From an uncultured Collinsella sp. (GTDB taxonomy: Bacteria > Actinomycetota > Coriobacteriia > Coriobacteriales > Coriobacteriaceae), in NCBI GenBank assembly GCA_900543505.1, contig UQSB01000054.1, positions 1 to 13,085 of the forward strand: a DNA stretch of 13,085 bases, in the 5' to 3' direction. How positions within the stretch are numbered: the stretch's first letter is position 1; every line of letters begins with the position of its first letter. Below the pieces are notes generated by a model. It was not told where the DNA came from. It worked only from the letters and a program-made list of their open reading frames with translations, and searched no databases. The position numbers and the translations under genes were made by a program. Of this stretch, positions 1-5,873 are shown piece after piece.

Positions 1-23
1 AGGTCAATGCCGCCTTGTTTCAA

Positions 24-140
24 GGCACCTTGCTCGCTCTGGCGGGTTTTCGCTGACTTCGCCAAAACATCGGCGTCGCCGTTGTTGGCACTTGGGGACG
101 TTCCTTTTGTGCCGGCACCTGGGGACACTCCTTATTTCAA
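24..140. repeat. Composite intergenic repeat, copy 1 (GGGGACG family)
   Basis: This spacer segment resembles the one at 3274-3378. Both begin GGCACCTTG. The 31-base core at 51-81 matches 3301-3331 at 27 positions (my hand alignment), and both then run into a GGGGACG motif inside a small hairpin that ends GTGCC. In this copy the hairpin unit is doubled: 87-113 (GGCAC ... GTGCC, with GGGGACGTTCC inside) is followed directly by 114-140 (GGCACC, GGGGACACTCC). The core can form a short CGCC/GGCG stem. No start codon with a ribosome site or conserved protein was seen in 1-180. It looks like a REP-like dispersed element, but that class is an inference from two copies. Confidence 0.55.
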
Positions 141-179
141 GAGATCGGTGCAAGAGGGATAGGCTGCCTTGCACCAATC

Positions 180-250
180 AAAAAGTTGCGGTGAGATAGT
201 TCTTGAATTGGCCTTTTTGAGGGTTAAACAGGAACTATCTCACCGCAACT
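180..250 (-). terminator. Long hairpin terminator of the coiled-coil gene; inverted-repeat family B, copy 1
   Basis: Arms 184-202 and 232-250 are perfect 19-base inverted complements, AGTTGCGGTGAGATAGTTC on the left. A 29-base loop contains a second six-pair stem with two G-U pairs (208-213 with 221-226 approximately). Read on the minus strand, the hairpin begins 27 bases after the stop codon of the coiled-coil gene and runs into TTTTTGATT, so it has the form of an intrinsic terminator for that gene. Related copies lie at 5794-5860 and 9092-9160. Confidence 0.75.
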
Positions 251-276
251 GCGTTGGGGCGTTTTTGGCAACTGGC

Positions 277-2061
277 TTACTTGCTCGCGAACAGCCAGAT
301 TGCGATGATCACCAGGATTGCGGCGATAATGCAGACGATGGCGCCGGTGAATTTGACGCGTGAGTCACGGGTGCGCTCGCGCACGTCGTCCTCGGCAGCT
401 TCGAGCTGAGCCACTTCGTGCTCGGTTTCGGCGTGTTCGGCCTTATCGCGGGCCAGGGACCCCGCGAGCGACTCGGTAATCTCGGGATGGTCGTGTACCT
501 CGGTCGCCTGCTCGATGATCGACTGCGCATGCGCGACATCCGCTTGGGCATTGGCGATAGCCTGCTCTTGCTCTCGACGCGCCTTGTCCTCGGCGGCGAT
601 CTTCTCGCGCAGTTCGCGCTGGCGAGTTGCAGCGGCGGTTTTTGCGGTCTGCAGCTCGTCGCGCGCGGCATCGGCCTCGGCCGTTACGGCCTGATGGGCG
701 CGTTTGGCGTCGGCAATAGGGGCCTGCGCCTGCTCGACGGCGTGCTCGGCGGCTGCGAGCGAGTGCTCAAGATCGGCGGTGATGTGCGGGACATCTTCCT
801 CGGCTTTGCGCAGGGCGTCGGCCGTGTCGGAAATCTGCATCGAAAGCTCGCTGGTGCGCACCGTGTAATTGGCGGGATTTGCCGAAGGATTGCGCTGCAG
901 CTCGGCATACTCGCGGCGCAACGTTTCGAGTTGAGCGCGCGTGGCATCGACGGTTTGCTTTGCGGCGGCAACACCGGCATCGCGCTCTGCCTGCACCTTG
1001 TCGCGGATACGCTTGGAATCCTCGAGGCGTCGAACGAGGCGGTTGCCGGTTTCGCGCGAGCTGGCTTCACGCGCCTCCACAGCGTCGAGCGCGGCTTTAA
1101 GGCGTCGCTCGGTGGCGTCGTCCTCTTCTTTCATTTGTTCGAGCTGAGCCTTGAGCTCTGCTGTCTTGGCAGCATGGGTGTCGCGGCCGATTTCTGCCGC
1201 CGCCGCGGCCTTTTGGGCAGAGTCGATTGTCTGGCGTTGCTCGGTGACGATTTGCTCGTAGCGGCCTGCAATATCCTGACGTGTCTCGAGCTCCTCCGAC
1301 TGATCGGCGATGCGCTGCTCGAGTTCGGCCAGGTGAGCGCGGGCGTCCGCGAGCGCCTTCTTTGCGGCATTCATCTCGCGCATGGCCGAGGCGCCCTGGG
1401 CGATAAAAGTGCCCACGGCGTTGGCAGTGCTCGAAACGGCGGTTCCCAGATCGCGGCTGGCTGCAGGGGCGTGTGGGGCGGTTGGGTGGCCGGTGTCGGT
1501 GGCATCCGCAGCGGCGGCCTGCGGCGTGGCGATATTACCGGTGCCGCCCTCGATCACAGAAAAGCCGGCAGTGTGCGGGTCGACCGCATCGGCGCCGATT
1601 GTGGGGTGCTCGAGCTGTAGGAACGAGGGCATGGTGCTACCTTGATCGGCGACGGGGGTCTCGCCGGGCACGAAGGTCGAGGCGGCCTCGGCAGCCTCCT
1701 CTTCCTCGGCATCCACGTCGGCGTCGGCCACGGCGTCTTTCATCGCTTTGACGGCATCCATCATGGAGTCCATGACGGCGTCGAGCTCTTCTTCCGAAGA
1801 CACCTCGATGGGGCCCGCCGCCTGTGCCGCGGGCTCCGTATCGGGCTCGGCGCCACCCGGTTCCGACTGTTCATCTTCGTTTTGTTCGACAGTATCATCT
1901 GCGTCTGTGGCCTTATCCGTGCCGGCGTACGCGTCCTCGACGGACGCATCGGCGGGCGCATCGACGGAGGCGTCGGCGCAGGTGGGAGTATCGCAGCCGT
2001 CGATAGCGTCTGCGGAATGATTAATATGCTGCTGAGTCTGGGGGTCCAGCTCGTCTGTCAT
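277..2061 (-). CDS. Acidic coiled-coil protein with C-terminal membrane anchor, function unknown
   Basis: I do not recognise this 594-residue protein as a named family. Residues 1 to about 205 are low-complexity, rich in Asp, Glu, Ala and Pro, and probably disordered. From about 225 to 565 the sequence is Ala/Glu/Lys/Arg-rich with heptad-like spacing, typical of a long coiled coil, with a short break near an NPSANPANY segment. Residues 571-594 form one hydrophobic helix (FTGAIVCIIAAILVII ...) ending three residues before the C-terminus, preceded by Arg and Lys. There is no signal peptide. The expected topology is therefore a tail-anchored membrane protein with its coiled coil in the cytoplasm; this is an inference. 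The start at 2061 is preferred because GAGGAG lies nine bases upstream; an in-frame ATG at 2067 is only three bases from that site. The gene is monocistronic here and ends at a hairpin terminator. A structural, envelope-associated or division-linked role is possible but unsupported. Confidence 0.85.
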   Translation of the reverse strand: MTDELDPQTQQHINHSADAIDGCDTPTCADASVDAPADASVEDAYAGTDKATDADDTVEQNEDEQSEPGGAEPDTEPAAQAAGPIEVSSEEELDAVMDSMMDAVKAMKDAVADADVDAEEEEAAEAASTFVPGETPVADQGSTMPSFLQLEHPTIGADAVDPHTAGFSVIEGGTGNIATPQAAAADATDTGHPTAPHAPAASRDLGTAVSSTANAVGTFIAQGASAMREMNAAKKALADARAHLAELEQRIADQSEELETRQDIAGRYEQIVTEQRQTIDSAQKAAAAAEIGRDTHAAKTAELKAQLEQMKEEDDATERRLKAALDAVEAREASSRETGNRLVRRLEDSKRIRDKVQAERDAGVAAAKQTVDATRAQLETLRREYAELQRNPSANPANYTVRTSELSMQISDTADALRKAEEDVPHITADLEHSLAAAEHAVEQAQAPIADAKRAHQAVTAEADAARDELQTAKTAAATRQRELREKIAAEDKARREQEQAIANAQADVAHAQSIIEQATEVHDHPEITESLAGSLARDKAEHAETEHEVAQLEAAEDDVRERTRDSRVKFTGAIVCIIAAILVIIAIWLFASK

Positions 2062-2357
2062 AGGCATGTGCTCCTCATCGTTGTTTTGTCACCCTATGAT
2101 AAAGTCTCGCGCCGACATCCCGCGCGCTGCAGCAAAGTTTCAAAACGTGTTCGATAGCTCATTTGGATGACAAAAAATCGGCCTCTTTATCCAGTTCGTG
2201 CTTGACATCCCCTTCGCCGAATGACGTTGTGCCGTTCGCCTGCTGCGGTCTTTATTTTTCACTCGAACACGATAAAGTTGCATTTCAGCTTTTGGCGCGT
2301 GAATTTGGATGCGCGCAGTCGGCGGGCGTGCCCGTCGTGATCTGAAAGGACTTTCTT
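2062..2357. other. Divergent spacer between the coiled-coil gene and the dehydrogenase
   Basis: This 296-base spacer should hold the promoters of both flanking genes. A perfect -35 hexamer TTGACA is at 2202-2207 on the plus strand, but the hexamer 17 bases downstream (CGTTGT) is a poor -10, so the promoter call is weak. A TATGAT hexamer on the plus strand is at 2095-2100 without a good -35. A small inverted repeat CTTTAT/ATAAAG spans 2250-2277. The dehydrogenase ribosome site GAAAGGA lies seven bases before its ATG. An open frame at 2163-2345 lacks a ribosome site and protein-like character. Confidence 0.35.
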
Positions 2358-3158
2358 ATGGGACTTTTCACTGGTAAGACCGTGATTATCACCGGCGGCG
2401 GCAAGGCCACGCTTAAGGACGGCTCCGCTGGCTCCATCGGCTACGGCATCGATATCGCTTTTGCCAAGGAGGGCGCAAACCTCGTCATTACCGGCCGCAA
2501 CGTCGCCAAGCTCGAGGCTGCCAAGGAGTCTCTTGAGGCCGAGTACGGCGTTAAGGTTCTGCCTGTTCAGGCCGATGTCTCGGCTGGCCAGGACAACGAG
2601 GCCGTCGTTCAGAACGTCATCGACAAGGCCATTGAGGAGTTCGGCCGCATCGACGCCGTCGTCAACAATGCTCAGGCCAGCGCCTCGGGCGTGACCATCG
2701 CCGATCACACCATGGACCAGTTCAACCTGGCCATCTACTCCGGTCTGTATGCCACCTATCTGTACATGCAGAAGGCCTATCCGCATCTGAAGGAGACCAA
2801 GGGTTCCGTGGTCAACTTTGCTTCGGGCGCCGGCCTGTTTGGCAACTATGGCCAGTGCAGCTATGCCGCCGCCAAGGAAGGCATCCGCGGCCTGACCCGC
2901 GTTGCTGCCAACGAGTGGGGTCCCGACGGCATCAACGTCAACATCGTGTGCCCGCTTGCTTGGACCGCTGCGCTCGAGAACTTCCAGGATGCCTATCCCG
3001 AGGCGTTCAAGGCTAACGTCCACATGCCGCCGGCGGGCCACTACGGCGACGTCGAGAAGGAGATCGGCCGCGTGGTCGTTCAGCTCTGCGGCCCCGACTT
3101 TAAGTACATGAACGGCGAGACGGTCACCCTCGAGGGTGGCATGGGCCAGCGTCCTTAG
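2358..3158 (+). CDS. SDR-family oxidoreductase, candidate 12-alpha-hydroxysteroid dehydrogenase
   Basis: This 266-residue protein is a short-chain dehydrogenase/reductase, a cytoplasmic NAD(P)-dependent oxidoreductase. The Rossmann fingerprint is atypical: TGGG at 12-15 is followed by a long insertion before SIGYG at 26-30, rather than the usual TGxxxGxG. Arg47 after strand 2 (TGRN) suggests NADP(H) preference. NNAQ at 103-106 replaces the usual NNAG. Catalytic Ser156, Tyr169 and Lys173 are present in the FASGAG and YAAAKEG segments, and the C-terminal end is GGMGQRP. From memory, the inserted glycine loop, NNAQASASG, the IYSGLYAT segment and the YAAAKEGIRGL stretch closely match clostridial 12-alpha-hydroxysteroid dehydrogenases acting on bile acids, also about 266 residues long. 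No alignment was run, so the substrate is an inference; a general ketoreductase is the alternative. Its ribosome site is GAAAGGA. It is flanked by spacers, so it is probably transcribed alone. Codon choice is strongly biased, suggesting good expression. Confidence 0.88.
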   Translation: MGLFTGKTVIITGGGKATLKDGSAGSIGYGIDIAFAKEGANLVITGRNVAKLEAAKESLEAEYGVKVLPVQADVSAGQDNEAVVQNVIDKAIEEFGRIDAVVNNAQASASGVTIADHTMDQFNLAIYSGLYATYLYMQKAYPHLKETKGSVVNFASGAGLFGNYGQCSYAAAKEGIRGLTRVAANEWGPDGINVNIVCPLAWTAALENFQDAYPEAFKANVHMPPAGHYGDVEKEIGRVVVQLCGPDFKYMNGETVTLEGGMGQRP

Positions 3159-3162
3159 GGGT

Positions 3163-3186
3163 TCCGCCGTTCTACCGAACGGCGGA
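3163..3186. other. Perfect 10-bp hairpin just after the dehydrogenase stop
   Basis: Arms TCCGCCGTTC (3163-3172) and GAACGGCGGA (3177-3186) enclose a four-base TACC loop, starting four bases after the stop codon. It is followed by CCGGCCGACG, with no T-run, so by itself it is not a classical terminator. It could shield the mRNA 3' end or assist the terminator 50 bases further on. Confidence 0.6.
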
Positions 3187-3237
3187 CCGGCCGACGCTGC
3201 GCGGGCCGCATTTGGACAATCTGCCGTTCAATTTCAA

Positions 3238-3271
3238 GGGCGCGACCAGAAGGTCAGCGCCCTTTCATTTC
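3238..3271 (+). terminator. Intrinsic terminator of the dehydrogenase gene
   Basis: GGGCGC-GACC (3238-3247) pairs with GGTC-a-GCGCCC (3252-3262) around a four-base loop, with one bulged A. The stem is followed directly by TTTCATTTC. GC-rich stem plus T-rich tail, 80 bases after the stop codon, fits an intrinsic terminator for the plus-strand gene. Confidence 0.75.
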
Positions 3272-3273
3272 AC

Positions 3274-3378
3274 GGCACCTTGTCTCAAATGCGACCCGCT
3301 CGCTGACGTTGCCAAAATATCGGCGTTGCCGTGGCTGGTAAATAGCTCCACTCATCGGGGACGTACTTAAATGAGTGC
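3274..3378. repeat. Composite intergenic repeat, copy 2 (GGGGACG family)
   Basis: Second copy of the element at 24-140. It shares GGCACCTTG at the start and the 31-base core (3301-3331, four differences from 51-81). It also shares a terminal hairpin holding GGGGACG. Here the hairpin arms are CACTCAT (3349-3355) and ATGAGTG (3371-3377), different in sequence from copy 1 though the loop motif is kept. The element lies between the dehydrogenase terminator and the 3386-3453 hairpin. Confidence 0.55.
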
Positions 3379-3385
3379 CCGCAGA

Positions 3386-3453
3386 ATGAAAGTGGATAAT
3401 CTCCCGTTTTTGGGCTGTGCTTTGGGCAAAAGTGGGAGATTATCCACGCTCAT
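3386..3453. repeat. Long imperfect inverted repeat (GTGGATAATCTCCC family)
   Basis: GTGGATAATCTCCC (3392-3405) is perfectly complementary to 3434-3447. The pairing continues inward through two G-U pairs and TTTTG/CAAAA, giving 21 pairs (3392-3412 with 3427-3447) around a 14-base loop. Four further outer pairs (ATGA 3386-3389 with TCAT 3450-3453) follow after a two-base internal loop. The end of the right arm, ATCCACGCTCAT (3442-3453), is repeated directly at 3471-3482. There is no T-run on either side, so a terminator role is not evident. It lies about 100 bases upstream of the tgt promoter region. Confidence 0.65.
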
Positions 3454-3551
3454 CCGGTAAGCGTCCAAAAATCCACGCTCATTTGCCGTGTCCCTGCCGT
3501 ATCCTCCTCGCGCCAGTTTCTGTCGAGTCGGTGCTTCTTGCGGGTTGCCCG

Positions 3552-3557
3552 TATAAT
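3552..3557 (+). promoter_or_regulatory. Candidate -10 element for tgt
   Basis: A perfect TATAAT lies 37 bases before the tgt start codon. No convincing -35 is found 16 to 18 bases upstream (TCGGTG is the nearest), so this is a partial promoter call. Transcription from it would give a leader of about 30 bases carrying the AAGGAG ribosome site. Confidence 0.45.
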
Positions 3558-3594
3558 GGTTTGCGTATGAACCGCAACCAAGGAGTTCCAGTTT

Positions 3595-4734
3595 ATGGAC
3601 CAGAACCTTTTTAAATTCGACCTGATCGCCGAGGACCCGACGACGCACGCGCGTGCCGGCGTACTGCACACCCCGCACGGCGACATCGAGACGCCGATTT
3701 TTATGCCCGTGGGCACCAAGGCAAACGTCAAGGGCATTCCTACCGAGACTGTCAAGAAGCTCGGCGCCCAGATCGTGCTCGCCAATACCTATCATCTGTC
3801 CATGCGTCCCGGCGAGGACACCATCGCCGAGCTGGGCGGCCTGCACAAGTTCATGAACTGGCACGGCCCCATCCTCACCGACTCGGGCGGTTTCCAGGTC
3901 TTCAGCCACAACGATGCCGTCAAGCTCACCGACGAGGGCGTGCGCTTTATCGTCAACGATTACGACGGCCGCCACGTGTTTTGGACGCCCGAGGACAACA
4001 TGGAAATCGCCATGAAACTCGGCTCCGATATCTGCATGCAGCTCGACCAGTGCCCGGGCTATCCCGCCACGCGCGCCTACGTTGAGCGCGCCGTTGAGCT
4101 GTCGAGCATGTGGGCCGAGCGCTGCTATAAGGCGCATACCCGCGATGACCAGGCGCTCTTTGGCATCGTTCAGGGCGGCATGCACCTGGATCTGCGCCTG
4201 CGTTCGCTGCGCCATCTGGAGGAGTGCGGCGACTTCCCGGGCTATGGTATCGGTGGCTATTCGGTGGGCGAGGATCACGAGACCATGTTCGAGACCCTGG
4301 CGCCGCTCGTGAGCGAGTACATGCCCAAGCATAAGCCGCGCTACCTGATGGGTGTCGGCAACCCCACCACGCTCGTACGCGGCGTGGGCGTGGGCATCGA
4401 CATGTTCGACTGTGTGCTGCCGACGCGCACCGGTCGCATGGGTACGGCGTTCTCCAGTGAAGGTCGCCTTAACTTCCGTAACGCGCGCTTTGCGCACGAC
4501 GGCGGCCCCATCGACCCCACCTGCACCTGCCCGGTATGCACGGGCGGCTACAGCCGCGCGCTCATCCGTCACATGGTCACGCAGAAGGAGATGCTCGGCG
4601 GCATTCTGCTGTCGATGCACAACATCTACTACCTGCTCAACCTGATGCAGCGCGCCCGCCAGGCCATTATCGAGGGCCGCTACGGCGCGTTTGTGAGCGA
4701 CTGGATGAACAGCCCTGCGGCGGTGGACTACTAA
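3595..4734 (+). CDS. tgt: tRNA-guanine transglycosylase (queuosine pathway)
   Basis: This 379-residue enzyme exchanges guanine-34 in the anticodon of GUN tRNAs (Asp, Asn, His, Tyr) for a 7-deazaguanine base, preQ1 in most bacteria, the committed tRNA step toward queuosine. Family signatures are complete: TDSGGFQVFS at 95-104 (Asp96 as the first catalytic Asp), FGIVQGG near 189-195, GGYSVGE at 220-226, and GIDMFDCVLPTR at 267-278 (nucleophile Asp, probably Asp272). The zinc site is Cys310, Cys312, Cys315 and His342; the loop between Cys315 and His342 is one residue longer than I recall for the E. coli enzyme. Length is normal for a bacterial Tgt. AAGGAG lies nine bases before the ATG. No queA, queuosine transporter or preQ1 genes are in the window, so whether the cell makes or salvages the base cannot be told. 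Confidence 0.97.
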   Translation: MDQNLFKFDLIAEDPTTHARAGVLHTPHGDIETPIFMPVGTKANVKGIPTETVKKLGAQIVLANTYHLSMRPGEDTIAELGGLHKFMNWHGPILTDSGGFQVFSHNDAVKLTDEGVRFIVNDYDGRHVFWTPEDNMEIAMKLGSDICMQLDQCPGYPATRAYVERAVELSSMWAERCYKAHTRDDQALFGIVQGGMHLDLRLRSLRHLEECGDFPGYGIGGYSVGEDHETMFETLAPLVSEYMPKHKPRYLMGVGNPTTLVRGVGVGIDMFDCVLPTRTGRMGTAFSSEGRLNFRNARFAHDGGPIDPTCTCPVCTGGYSRALIRHMVTQKEMLGGILLSMHNIYYLLNLMQRARQAIIEGRYGAFVSDWMNSPAAVDY

Positions 4735-4785
4735 GAGCGACAGACACGCTTGCAGAGCGTGGGCACGGCAATGGTCGAGCGCCAG

Positions 4786-4811
4786 CCGGTCGTCACATTC
4801 GCTGACACCGG
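4786..4811. other. Small hairpin in the tgt-LOG spacer
   Basis: CCGGT-c-GTCA (4786-4795) can pair with TGAC-ACCGG (4803-4811), with one bulged C and a seven-base loop. No T-run follows. Function is unknown; it may simply be part of the tgt 3' untranslated region. Confidence 0.3.
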
Positions 4812-4882
4812 TTGCGCGACCGCTGACCGATAGCTTGCAAGTGCTTGATGCATCGTGGGTACCATACCGAATAGTTGATGTT

Positions 4883-4930
4883 CGGGCGGGTGTTTGACGC
4901 ATGGCGTCGACCCCGCCCGCTTTTCTTTTT
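4883..4930 (+). terminator. Intrinsic terminator in the leader of the LOG-family gene
   Basis: CGGGCGGG (4883-4890) pairs perfectly with CCCGCCCG (4912-4919). A second stem, GACGC-atg-GCGTC (4896-4908), sits in the loop, and TTTTCTTTTT follows at 4921-4930. This is a strong intrinsic terminator by form. It ends only 16 bases before the LOG start codon, with the ribosome site immediately after it. It can terminate tgt transcripts and, for any promoter upstream of it, would act as an attenuator for the LOG gene. Confidence 0.8.
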
Positions 4931-4946
4931 CTCGATAGGAGTACCC

Positions 4947-5705
4947 ATGATTAAGAATGAGAACGTCGAGGGCGAGCCTGCCTACGACGAGACGTACCGC
5001 CGCGGCCCCGTGGTCATGCGCGGCCCCATGATTCCCAAGGACAACACCTACGCCAACCTGCTGGCGCCCGAGGACTCGACCGACTGGTTGCACACCGACC
5101 CCTGGCGCGTGCTGCGCATTCAGGCAGAGTTCGTTGATGGTTTTGGCGCACTTGCCGAGCTTGGTCCTGCAGTGACCATCTTCGGCAGTGCCCGCACGCC
5201 CAAGACCGATCCGCTCTACAAGGCGGCGCGCACCGTCGGGCGCAAGATCGCGCAACGTGGCGTGGCGGTCATCACCGGTGGCGGCCCTGGCATCATGGAA
5301 GCGGCCAACAGGGGAGCGGCGAGTGTCAACGGCAAGTCAGTTGGCCTAGGCATTGAATTGCCGCACGAGCACGGGCTCAACAAATACGTGAACCTCGGCA
5401 TGGACTTCCGCTACTTCTTTGTGCGCAAAACCATGTTCGTTAAGTACAGCTCGGGCGCCATCGTATTTCCCGGCGGCTTTGGCACGCTCGACGAGATGTT
5501 CGAGGTTCTCACGCTGGTGCAGACGCACAAGGTCAAGCGCATGCCGCTCGTGCTGGTGGGCACCGAGTACTGGCAGGGCCTATTCGACTGGCTCAACGGC
5601 CCGGTGATGAGCACCGGTATGATTAGCCCGCTCGATCCGGATCTGGTACACATTACCGACGACCTCAACGAGGCCGTTGACATTGCCCTGAGCGGGCTGA
5701 TGTAG
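4947..5705 (+). CDS. LOG/TIGR00730-family Rossmann protein (nucleotide 5'-monophosphate phosphoribohydrolase-like)
   Basis: This 252-residue cytosolic protein belongs to the LOG family, once annotated as lysine decarboxylase. Characterised members cleave the N-glycosidic bond of (cytokinin) nucleoside 5'-monophosphates to release the base and ribose 5-phosphate. Visible signatures are GGGPGIMEA at 111-119, the Arg-containing DFRYFFVRK at 153-161, and PGGFGTLDE at 175-183, where the Glu is the expected catalytic residue. An N-terminal extension of about 70 residues before the Rossmann core matches the longer bacterial subgroup. The start at 4947 follows an AGGAG site five bases upstream; an upstream in-frame ATG at 4875 is rejected because the terminator hairpin would fall inside it. 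The physiological substrate in this organism is unknown. The gene is convergent with degV. Confidence 0.88.
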   Translation: MIKNENVEGEPAYDETYRRGPVVMRGPMIPKDNTYANLLAPEDSTDWLHTDPWRVLRIQAEFVDGFGALAELGPAVTIFGSARTPKTDPLYKAARTVGRKIAQRGVAVITGGGPGIMEAANRGAASVNGKSVGLGIELPHEHGLNKYVNLGMDFRYFFVRKTMFVKYSSGAIVFPGGFGTLDEMFEVLTLVQTHKVKRMPLVLVGTEYWQGLFDWLNGPVMSTGMISPLDPDLVHITDDLNEAVDIALSGLM

Positions 5706-5716
5706 AGTAGCTAAAA

Positions 5717-5778
5717 TGGGACGGGGCTAAAAAGACCGGTGCGTAACGTTACATGCCAGTCTTTTTAGCCCCGTCCCA
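5717..5778. repeat. 62-base near-perfect palindrome between convergent genes
   Basis: The outer arms 5717-5736 and 5759-5778 are perfect 20-base inverted complements (TGGGACGGGGC ... GCCCCGTCCCA). The interior continues as an imperfect stem with two mismatches and two wobble pairs, and closes on the 10-base palindrome GTAACGTTAC (5743-5752), so there is almost no unpaired loop. It starts 12 bases after the LOG stop. On the minus strand the stem is followed by TTTTAGC, which gives a weak terminator look for transcripts from degV; on the plus strand there is no T-run. A bidirectional terminator or an inserted palindromic element are both possible. Confidence 0.7.
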
Positions 5779-5793
5779 AATGAACTGCTTCCA

Positions 5794-5860
5794 AGTTGCG
5801 GTGGAATAGGGATTGATTGACGGCTAATAAGCCAAAAACAGCCCCTATTTCACCGCAACT
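5794..5860. repeat. Inverted-repeat family B, copy 2
   Basis: Arms 5794-5811 (AGTTGCGGTGGAATAGGG) and 5843-5860 are 18 bases long and complementary except for one G-T pair. The loop holds a four-pair GGCT/AGCC stem (5822-5833). It sits 13 bases beyond the degV stop and shares its outer 10 bases and architecture with copies at 184-250 and 9092-9160. Neither strand has a T-run after the stem, so unlike the other copies it is not a textbook terminator. Confidence 0.7.
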
Positions 5861-5873
5861 GATGTGGGCGTCC

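Noticed and set aside
1..276. Possible CRISPR or toxin-antitoxin locus in the repeat-rich left spacer
   Set aside because: The repeats are two tandem hairpin units and one long palindrome, without regular spacers, cas genes or small paired reading frames.
169..363. 64-codon plus-strand frame crossing the family B hairpin
   Set aside because: It translates the hairpin arms and then the antisense of the coiled-coil gene's membrane segment; no supporting signals.
418..1620. Long plus-strand open frame (about 400 codons) opposite the coiled-coil gene
   Set aside because: It is Leu/Gly/Arg-rich without recognisable domains, has no ribosome site, and mirrors the codon structure of the well-supported minus-strand gene; such frames are common opposite GC-rich genes.
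2163..2345. 60-codon open frame in the spacer before the dehydrogenase
   Set aside because: There is no ribosome site, the composition is not protein-like, and it overlaps the expected promoter region.
4735..4870. Possible tRNA or small RNA between tgt and the LOG gene
   Set aside because: No cloverleaf, anticodon arm or T-loop consensus could be formed; only one weak hairpin is present.
3367..4902. 511-codon minus-strand frame across tgt
   Set aside because: tgt has every catalytic and zinc motif on the plus strand. The antisense translation is His/Arg/Ala-rich with no domain, and runs through the terminator and repeat elements.
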